Below are positions 1-5,724 of a DNA stretch of 11,429 bases, one piece after another. The first letter of the stretch is position 1; the number at the start of each line of letters is the position of its first letter. The notes beneath the pieces were generated by a model. That model had not been told where the DNA came from, did not search any database, and saw nothing but the letters and a program-made list of their open reading frames with translations. The position numbers and the translations under genes are program-made. Source of the stretch: Actinomycetales bacterium (GTDB lineage: Bacteria > Actinomycetota > Actinomycetes > Actinomycetales > Cellulomonadaceae); the NCBI GenBank assembly GCA_012514545.1, contig JAAZAC010000034.1:1-11429 (forward strand), given 5' to 3'.

Positions 1-2790
1 CTCCGCCGACGGCGCCGCGCCCTCGGCCCCCTCCTCGCCCTCGGGCTCGTGGTGCGCGGCCTGCTCGTGCGCGTGCGCCGCGGCGGCCGCGATGGTCGCG
101 AGCGTCGCCTTCACGGCCTCGCGCGCCTCGGGCAGCACGGGCACGACCGGCACGGCGCCGGCCGCGGCTGCCCCGGAGGCGCGCTTGCGGCGTGCCTTCT
201 TCGGCTCGGCCTCGACGGCCGCGGCGTCGCCGTTGCGCGTCACGGGCTCGCTGTGGATGAGGTAGCCCCGGCCGCCGCAGTGCGGGCACTGCTCGCTGAA
301 CGCCTCGAGCAGCCCCTGGCCCACGCGCTTGCGGGTCATCTGGACGAGCCCGAGCGAGGTGACCTCCGCCACCTGGTGCTTGGTCCGGTCGCGGCCCAGG
401 CACTCGACGAGCCGGCGGAGCACGAGGTCGCGGTTCGACTCGAGCACCATGTCGATGAAGTCGATGACGATGATCCCGCCGATGTCGCGCAGCCGGAGCT
501 GGCGGACGATCTCCTCCGCCGCCTCGAGGTTGTTCCGCGTGACGGTCTCCTCGAGCGTGCCGCCCGAGCCGGTGAACTTGCCCGTGTTGACGTCGATGAC
601 GGTCATCGCCTCGGTGCGGTCGATGACGAGCGAGCCGCCCGACGGCAGCCACACCTTGCGCTCCATGCCCTTGGCGAGCTGCTCCTCGATGCGGTGCGCC
701 GCGAAGACGTCCGTGGGCTCCGACCAGCGCTGGAGCTTGCCGACGAGGTCAGGCGCCATCGTGGCGACGTAGTCGGAGATCGTCGCCCACGCGTCCTCGC
801 CCTGGACGACCAGGGCGCCGAAGTCGTCGTTGAACACGTCGCGCACGACGCGGATCGCGAGGTCGGGCTCGCCCTGGAGCAGCGCCGGCGGGGACGCCGT
901 GGCCGCCTTCTTCTGGATGGCGGCCCACTGCTCCTGGAGGCGCTCGACGTCGCGGCGCAGCTCGTCGTCGGACGCGCCCTCCGCCGCCGTCCGGACGATG
1001 ACGCCGGCGTCGTCGGGCACGATCTCGCGGAGGATCTTCTTCAGCCGCGCGCGCTCGTTCTCGGGCAGCTTGCGCGAGATCCCGGTCATCCCGCCGCCCG
1101 GCACGTACACGAGGTAGCGGCCGGCGAGGGTGATCTGGCTCGTCAGGCGCGCGCCCTTGTGGCCGACCGGCTCCTTCGTCACCTGCACGAGCACCGGGTC
1201 GCCGGACTTCAGCGCCTGCTCGATCCGGCGCGGCTGGCCCTCGAGCCCGGCCGCGTCCCAGTTGACCTCGCCCGCGTAGAGGACGGCGTTGCGGCCCTTG
1301 CCGATGTCGACGAAGGCGGCCTCCATGCTCGGCAGCACGTTCTGCACGCGGCCGAGATAGACGTTGCCGGCCATGGGCGCCTGGCTCTGCTGCGACGCCC
1401 GGGAGACGTAGTGCTCGACGAGCACGCCGTCCTCGAGGATCGCGATCTGCACGCGCCCGGCGTGCTCGCGGACCACCATCGTCCGCTCGACGGACTCGCG
1501 GCGGGCCAGGAACTCGGCCTCGGTGATGACCGCCCGACGGCGGCCCGCGTCGCGGCCCTCGCGGCGCCGCTGGCGCTTGGCCTCCAGGCGCGTGGAGCCC
1601 TTGAGGGCCGTGACCTCGTCGGCGCGCGACCGCGACCGCGTGGCCTCGCCGTCCCCGGCGGCTCCGGACTCGCCGCCGCCGCGCGACCGCCGCCGACGGC
1701 GCCGCCGCCGGCTCGTCGACCCGCCCTCGCCGGGCTCGGTGGTCTCGCCGGCCTCGCCGGCCTCCCCGGTCTCGGTGGTCTCGGTGGTCTCGGTGGGGAC
1801 GCCGGGCTCGGCGGCCTCGCCCTCCTCGCCGGCGGCGTCCGCGGTCGTCCCGCCCTCGGTCGCCTCGGCCTCGGTCGCCCCGGCCTCGTCGGCGGGGGCA
1901 TCCTGCTCGTCGCCGGCGGCGCGCTCACCGGAGCGTCCGCGCCGGCCCCGCCCGCCCCGACGGCGCCGCCGCCGCGGGCCCTCGTGGCCCTCGTGCGTCT
2001 CGGCGCCCTCCTGCGCGGCGGGCTCCTGCGCGGCGGGCTCCTGCGCGGCGGGCTCCTCGCCCTCGGGCTCCTCGGCCGGGGCGGACGTCTCGGCCTCGTG
2101 CTCGGCAGGCCGCGGCGGGCCGGCCGGCGCCTCGGCGCGCCGCCGGCGCGGGCGCGCGGCGGTCGGCTCGGGCGCCTGGAAGAGCAGGGCCGTGGTGGCC
2201 AGGCGTGGCGCGCCGCCGACCTCGACGCTCGGCGTCGCGGCGTCCGCCTCGGGCGCGGCCTCCGCGCCGGGCGCCGCCTCCGGTGCGGCGGCCTTCGCCG
2301 CGCGGGTCCGCGAGGACGCGGTTCGGCGGCGGGTGGTGGGCGCCTTCCCGGCTGCAGGCTTCTCGACGGAGGCCTTCTCCTCGGTGGCCTCCTCGGCCGG
2401 CGCCTTCTCCGCGGCCTCCCCCGACGGCGCCGCGGCGCGGGCGCGCGAGCGGCGCTTCGCGGGGGCGGGCCGGTCGGCCGGGGCCTCCGCGGCCCCCTCG
2501 GCTGCGGTCGGCTCCGCGGGCTCGGCCGACGTCGCGGTCTCGGCCGGCTCGGCGGGCGCGGCGGCCCGGGACCGCCGTGCGCGCGGCGCCCGCGCCGGGG
2601 TCGTCGGTGCCTCAGCGGTCTTCGCCGGTCCCGTGGTCTCGGCCGCGTTCTCGGCCGTGGTCTCGCCGGCGGTCTCCGCGGGGCGCCGCCGTCGGCGCGG
2701 GGCCGCTGGGGTGGTGGGTGCGTTCTCGGCGTCGTTGGTGTGCGCCTGCTCGCCGGCGGCGTCGCCGCCGGTCGTGGTCTCGTCCGTCAC
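1..2790 (-). CDS. rne: Ribonuclease E/G (Rne/Rng family), C-terminus cut by window edge
   Basis: This is an endoribonuclease of mRNA decay and rRNA/tRNA processing. The frame stays open from a GTG at 2788-2790 to the window edge, giving 930 codons and no stop. A GGAG (complement of 2796-2799) five bases upstream supports this start; the frame remains open back to a TGA near 2900, but only another GTG (2815-2817) offers an alternative. Residues 1 to about 430 are a low-complexity Ala/Glu/Pro/Thr extension with Arg runs (RRRRRRGGRGRRGR and an eight-Arg run), probably disordered and RNA-binding. The S1/catalytic core begins near M438. The DNase I-like subdomain has IDVNTG (D733, N735) and IIVIDFIDM (D777), which align with E. 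coli D303, N305 and D346. CPHC (C835, C838) is the zinc link for dimerisation. A charged C-terminal tail follows and is truncated here. In many actinobacteria rplU-rpmA-obg follow this gene, but that side lies outside the window. Family assignment is very secure; E versus G naming is convention. Confidence 0.95.
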   Translation of the reverse strand, partial: MTDETTTGGDAAGEQAHTNDAENAPTTPAAPRRRRRPAETAGETTAENAAETTGPAKTAEAPTTPARAPRARRSRAAAPAEPAETATSAEPAEPTAAEGAAEAPADRPAPAKRRSRARAAAPSGEAAEKAPAEEATEEKASVEKPAAGKAPTTRRRTASSRTRAAKAAAPEAAPGAEAAPEADAATPSVEVGGAPRLATTALLFQAPEPTAARPRRRRAEAPAGPPRPAEHEAETSAPAEEPEGEEPAAQEPAAQEPAAQEGAETHEGHEGPRRRRRRGGRGRRGRSGERAAGDEQDAPADEAGATEAEATEGGTTADAAGEEGEAAEPGVPTETTETTETGEAGEAGETTEPGEGGSTSRRRRRRRRSRGGGESGAAGDGEATRSRSRADEVTALKGSTRLEAKRQRRREGRDAGRRRAVITEAEFLARRESVERTMVVREHAGRVQIAILEDGVLVEHYVSRASQQSQAPMAGNVYLGRVQNVLPSMEAAFVDIGKGRNAVLYAGEVNWDAAGLEGQPRRIEQALKSGDPVLVQVTKEPVGHKGARLTSQITLAGRYLVYVPGGGMTGISRKLPENERARLKKILREIVPDDAGVIVRTAAEGASDDELRRDVERLQEQWAAIQKKAATASPPALLQGEPDLAIRVVRDVFNDDFGALVVQGEDAWATISDYVATMAPDLVGKLQRWSEPTDVFAAHRIEEQLAKGMERKVWLPSGGSLVIDRTEAMTVIDVNTGKFTGSGGTLEETVTRNNLEAAEEIVRQLRLRDIGGIIVIDFIDMVLESNRDLVLRRLVECLGRDRTKHQVAEVTSLGLVQMTRKRVGQGLLEAFSEQCPHCGGRGYLIHSEPVTRNGDAAAVEAEPKKARRKRASGAAAAGAVPVVPVLPEAREAVKATLATIAAAAAHAHEQAAHHEPEGEEGAEGAAPSAE
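1768..1794 (-). repeat. Tandem 9-bp repeat inside rne (TET x3)
   Basis: Three perfect copies of GGTCTCGGT lie head to tail, in frame with rne. On the coding strand they encode Thr-Glu-Thr three times (residues 333-341) in the disordered N-terminal extension. A related Gly-Glu-Ala repeat precedes it on the plus strand (about 1742-1764). This is a likely site of length variation between strains. Confidence 0.85.
2011..2055 (-). repeat. Tandem 15-bp repeat inside rne (EPAAQ x3)
   Basis: Three perfect copies of CTGCGCGGCGGGCTC encode Glu-Pro-Ala-Ala-Gln three times (residues 246-260) in the N-terminal extension of RNase E. Identical DNA copies, rather than only identical amino acids, suggest recent slippage or expansion. 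Confidence 0.9.
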
Positions 2791-3100
2791 GAGGGCTCCA
2801 GGCCCGCTGGCCGCCACACTCTCGGCCGGTGGGCGTATCGGTCGTCGCTCGCGCCTCGCGCGGCGGCGGAAGTCGTCGGTGCCCGGGACGGGTTGGCGTC
2901 ACCGGCGCCCGCCGGAGGTGTCGACGGCGGCGCCAGGCGATCGCGGACCACGGCCCGGAACGTCTGTGGCGAACGGGGCGGTGTGGCGCCCCCTTCGGCC
3001 GCGGTCAGTATCGCACAGGGAGCGCCACGCGGCGCCCGACGTCCACCGGGTGTCGCGCCGCGGTGCGCCGCCGCCACGAACTGACAGGTCGTCAGCAAAC

Positions 3101-3114
3101 GGGACTTTCGTCCT
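3101..3114 (+). promoter_or_regulatory. DosR/DevR-like operator upstream of cydA
   Basis: The sequence GGGACTTTCGTCCT matches 12 of 14 positions of the core of the mycobacterial DosR consensus (TTSGGGACTWWAGTCCCSAA, from established knowledge). Both conserved half-site cores, GGGAC and GTCC, are intact. Its centre lies about 43 bp upstream of the transcription start inferred from the -10 at 3138-3143, a usual place for an activator that touches RNA polymerase near -35. The same window encodes a DosR-like regulator and a DosS-like kinase, which makes the match more credible. Binding itself is inferred. Confidence 0.75.
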
Positions 3115-3137
3115 ACGTCCGCCTGGGACCTCCTTCC

Positions 3138-3143
3138 TAGCGT
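3138..3143 (+). promoter_or_regulatory. Probable -10 element of the cyd operon promoter
   Basis: TAGCGT fits the actinobacterial TAnnnT -10 pattern. It predicts a transcription start near 3150 and a 5' UTR of about 40 nt. The hexamer 17 bp upstream (ACGTCC, 3115-3120) does not resemble TTGACA, as expected for a promoter that depends on an activator bound at 3101-3114. Confidence 0.55.
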
Positions 3144-3151
3144 GACCAGCA

Positions 3152-3168
3152 GCCGACGGGCCGTCGGC
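3152..3168 (+). promoter_or_regulatory. 17-bp perfect palindrome in predicted cydA 5' UTR
   Basis: GCCGACGGGCCGTCGGC is a perfect inverted repeat around position 3160. As RNA it would form a 7-bp stem with a 3-nt loop just downstream of the predicted start site and 8 nt before the ribosome binding site. It could be a repressor operator or an mRNA 5' stabilising hairpin. No U-tract follows, so it is not a typical intrinsic terminator. The function is unknown. Confidence 0.4.
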
Positions 3169-3188
3169 GTCGCACCGGAGGAACGCCC

Positions 3189-4667
3189 ATGGATGCCCTC
3201 GACCTCGCGCGCTGGCAGTTCGGCATCACGACCGTCTACCACTTCATCTTCGTGCCGCTGACGATCGGCCTGTCGCCGCTCGTCGCGATCATGCAGACGA
3301 TCTGGGTGCGCACCGGCGACGAGCGGTGGCTCCGGCTCACGAAGTTCTTCGGCAAGCTCCTGCTCATCAACTTCGCGATCGGCGTCGCGACGGGCATCGT
3401 GCAGGAGTTCCAGTTCGGCATGAACTGGAGCGAGTACTCGCGGTTCGTCGGCGACGTGTTCGGCGCCCCGCTCGCGATGGAGGCGCTCGCCGCGTTCTTC
3501 ATCGAGTCGACGTTCCTCGGCCTGTGGATCTTCGGCTGGGACCGCCTGCCGAAGCGGATCCACCTCGCGTGCATCTGGCTCGTCGCCATCGCGACGAACC
3601 TCTCGGCGTACTTCATCCTCGCCGCCAACTCGTGGATGCAGCACCCGGTCGGCACCGTCTTCAACGAGGAGACCGGGCGCGCCGAGATGGTCGACATCGG
3701 CGCCGTCCTCACGAACGTCACCCTGCTCGCGGCCTTCCCGCACACGATCGCCGCCGCGTTCCTCACGGCCGGCACGTTCGTCGCGGGCATCGCCGCCTGG
3801 TGGATGGTCCGCTCGCTGCGCCGCGGGGACGAGACCACCGCCCGCGACGTCTACCGGCCCGCCGTCGTGCTGGGCACCGTGGTCATGCTCGTCTCGGGCG
3901 TCGGCGTCGCGCTGAGCGGCGACTGGCAGGCCAAGCTCATGTACGACCAGCAGCCGATGAAGATGTCCAGCGCCGAGGCGCTGTGCGTCGGCGAGAACGG
4001 CGCGTCGTTCTCGGTCCTGACGATCGGCGACCTGTCGAGCAACGAGTGCGGCGACACGAGCACGATCATCGCCATCCCCGGCCTGACCAGCTTCCTCGCC
4101 AAGGGCGACTTCGACGCGTACGTGCCGGGCGTCAACGAGCTGCAGGAGCGCGCGGAGGAGCTGTACGGCGAGGGCGTCGACTACCGGCCGGACCTCTTCG
4201 TCACGTACTGGAGCTTCCGGCTGATGATCGGCCTCGGCCTCGGCAGCGCGGCGCTCGCCGCCGCGGCGCTGTGGTACCTGCGCCGCGGCCGGGTGACGGA
4301 CAAGGGCTGGTTCGCGCGCCTCGGCGTGCTCGCCATCCCGACGCCGTTCCTCGCCGCGTCGTTCGGCTGGATCTTCACGGAGATGGGCCGCCAGCCGTGG
4401 GTCGTCGCGCCGAACCCGAACCCGACGGGCGTCGACGGCGTGTGGATGCGCACCGCGCGCGGCGTGTCGACGTCGGTCAGCGGGGGCACGGTGCTCACCT
4501 CCCTCGTCGCGTTCACGCTCCTGTACGGCGTGCTCGCCGTCGTCTGGTTCCGCCTCATGAAGCGCTACGCCGCGGCCGGCGTGGCGGACAGCGAGATCGA
4601 CCCCAGCCCCGAGGCCCGCGCCGCGGCGCCGAGCGAGGGCGACGGGCCGTTGTCGTTCGCGTACTGA
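3189..4667 (+). CDS. cydA: Cytochrome bd quinol oxidase subunit I
   Basis: This membrane subunit binds hemes b558, b595 and d, oxidises quinol (menaquinol in actinobacteria) and reduces O2 to water with high affinity. The 492-residue protein starts at ATG behind GGAGGAA. Numbering versus E. coli is as recalled. H18 matches the heme b595 region ligand H19. H185 and M346 (in FRLM, with R344) match the b558 ligands H186 and M393. E98 and E106 match E99 and E107 of the heme/proton path. K258 and E263 match the quinol-loop residues K252 and E257. GWIFTEMGRQPW (393-404) is the family signature, with E398 equivalent to E445. The loop after K258 is shorter than in E. coli and contains two cysteines, C266 and C287. 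About nine membrane helices are expected. It is the first gene of a five-gene operon; the next gene begins 31 bp on. The upstream DosR-like box suggests induction at low oxygen. Confidence 0.98.
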   Translation: MDALDLARWQFGITTVYHFIFVPLTIGLSPLVAIMQTIWVRTGDERWLRLTKFFGKLLLINFAIGVATGIVQEFQFGMNWSEYSRFVGDVFGAPLAMEALAAFFIESTFLGLWIFGWDRLPKRIHLACIWLVAIATNLSAYFILAANSWMQHPVGTVFNEETGRAEMVDIGAVLTNVTLLAAFPHTIAAAFLTAGTFVAGIAAWWMVRSLRRGDETTARDVYRPAVVLGTVVMLVSGVGVALSGDWQAKLMYDQQPMKMSSAEALCVGENGASFSVLTIGDLSSNECGDTSTIIAIPGLTSFLAKGDFDAYVPGVNELQERAEELYGEGVDYRPDLFVTYWSFRLMIGLGLGSAALAAAALWYLRRGRVTDKGWFARLGVLAIPTPFLAASFGWIFTEMGRQPWVVAPNPNPTGVDGVWMRTARGVSTSVSGGTVLTSLVAFTLLYGVLAVVWFRLMKRYAAAGVADSEIDPSPEARAAAPSEGDGPLSFAY

Positions 4668-4698
4668 GCTCGAGATCGTGGACTGAGAGGGGTCGACC

Positions 4699-5724
4699 GT
4701 GGAGCTGTCGGACGTCTGGTTCGTCCTCATCGCGGTGCTCTGGACGGGGTACCTCGTGCTCGAGGGGTTCGACTTCGGCGTCGGGATGCTGGTGCCCGTG
4801 CTCGGCCGCGACGAGACCGACCGGCGCGTGATGATCAACACCATCGGCCCGGTGTGGGACGGCAACGAGGTGTGGCTGCTCACCGCGGGCGGCGCGACCT
4901 TCGCCGCCTTCCCCGAGTGGTACGCCTCGATGTTCTCGGGCTTCTACCTCGCGCTCCTGCTCATCCTGCTGGCCCTCATCGTGCGCATCGTCGCCTTCGA
5001 GTGGCGGGGCAAGATCGACGACGCCGCGTGGCGGCGCCGGTTCGACGTCGCGCTCATCGTCGGCTCCTGGGTGCCGGCCGTGCTGTGGGGCGTCGCGTTC
5101 GGCAACCTCGTGCGCGGGGTCGCCCTCGACGCCGACCACCAGTACGTGGGCTCGTTCGGCGACCTGCTCAACCCGTTCGCCCTGCTCGGCGGCGCGACGA
5201 CGGCGCTCATCTTCCTCACGCACGGCGCCGTCTTCCTCGCGCTGAAGACCGACGGCGACATCCGGCACCGCGCCGCGCGGCTCGCGGAGCGCGGCGCCGT
5301 GGCGACCCTCGTCGTGGCCGGCGCGTTCGCCGTCTGGACGCAGGTCGCCTACTCGGTGACCTGGACGTGGGCCGCGACCACCCTCGCGGCGGCCGCGCTC
5401 GTCGGCCTCGTGGTCGCGACCCGCCTGCGGCGGGAGGGCTGGGCGTTCATCGCGTCCGCCGTCGCGATCGTGGGCGCCGTCGTGCTGATCTTCGGCTCGC
5501 TGTACCCGGACGTCATGCCCGCGCTCGACCCGGCGAACTCGCTCACGGTCGACAACGCGTCGTCGACGGACTACACCCTGACGATCATGACGTGGGTGGC
5601 CGCGATCCTGACCCCGTTCGTCCTCGCCTACCAGGGCTGGACGTACTGGGTCTTCCGCAAGCGGCTCACGGCCGAGCACATCCCGCCGCACGCCGGGCTG
5701 ACGTTCAGCGGGTCGGTCTCCTGA
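4699..5724 (+). CDS. cydB: Cytochrome bd quinol oxidase subunit II
   Basis: This is the second integral-membrane subunit of cytochrome bd, pairing with CydA in the inner membrane and stabilising the heme subunit. The protein has 341 residues, the normal family length. The start is GTG at 4699-4701, with a purine-rich GAGAGGGG at 4685-4692 as ribosome binding site. Near the N-terminus the family motifs EGFDFGVGML (22-31) and WDGNEVWLLTAGG (53 onward) are intact. Multiple hydrophobic helices run to the C-terminus, which ends in a short polar tail. Its TGA overlaps the apparent CTG start of cydD in a CTGA tetranucleotide, so the two are probably translationally coupled. Identification is secure. 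Confidence 0.98.
   Translation: MELSDVWFVLIAVLWTGYLVLEGFDFGVGMLVPVLGRDETDRRVMINTIGPVWDGNEVWLLTAGGATFAAFPEWYASMFSGFYLALLLILLALIVRIVAFEWRGKIDDAAWRRRFDVALIVGSWVPAVLWGVAFGNLVRGVALDADHQYVGSFGDLLNPFALLGGATTALIFLTHGAVFLALKTDGDIRHRAARLAERGAVATLVVAGAFAVWTQVAYSVTWTWAATTLAAAALVGLVVATRLRREGWAFIASAVAIVGAVVLIFGSLYPDVMPALDPANSLTVDNASSTDYTLTIMTWVAAILTPFVLAYQGWTYWVFRKRLTAEHIPPHAGLTFSGSVS

Larger units (their letters stand above)
2791..3188. other. Divergent intergenic control region between rne and cydA
   Basis: About 400 bp separate the rne start (minus) from the cydA start (plus). No convincing gene lies within it. The cydA-proximal 110 bp holds a short inverted repeat (3081-3095), a DosR-like box (3101-3114), a -10 element (3138-3143), a palindrome (3152-3168) and the cydA ribosome binding site (GGAGGAA, 3177-3183). 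The rne-proximal part (2791 to about 3060) would be the rne promoter and leader. The only promoter-like element I see there is GATACT (complement of 3007-3012), with no good -35, so the rne transcription start is unresolved. Confidence 0.8.

Noticed and set aside
49..3145. Several long plus-strand open frames (49-3084, 1523-3145, 2205-3140)
   Set aside because: They lie antisense to rne, have only Arg/Gly/Leu/Ser-rich low-complexity translations and no family motifs, while the minus strand gives a complete RNase E core with its catalytic residues. They are GC-bias shadows.
3060..3188. Rex or FNR/CRP operator in the cydA promoter
   Set aside because: I looked for TGTGAA-N-TTCACA and TTGAT-N4-ATCAA type sites and saw none; the DosR-like box is the only known-type operator recognised.
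4668..4698. Small CydX-like subunit gene between cydA and cydB
   Set aside because: Only 31 bp separate the two genes and they hold just the cydB ribosome binding site; cydB runs directly into cydD.
2787..4883. Minus-strand 698-codon open frame across the cyd promoter and cydA
   Set aside because: Its translation is Arg/Glu/Asp/His-rich with no recognisable domain and it runs antisense to a clear cydA. Shadow frame.
4854..5720. Extension of the cydD frame upstream into cydB
   Set aside because: The frame is open back to 4854 but the translation overlaps the well-conserved CydB and is low-complexity Arg-rich. Real CydD sequence begins at about 5721.
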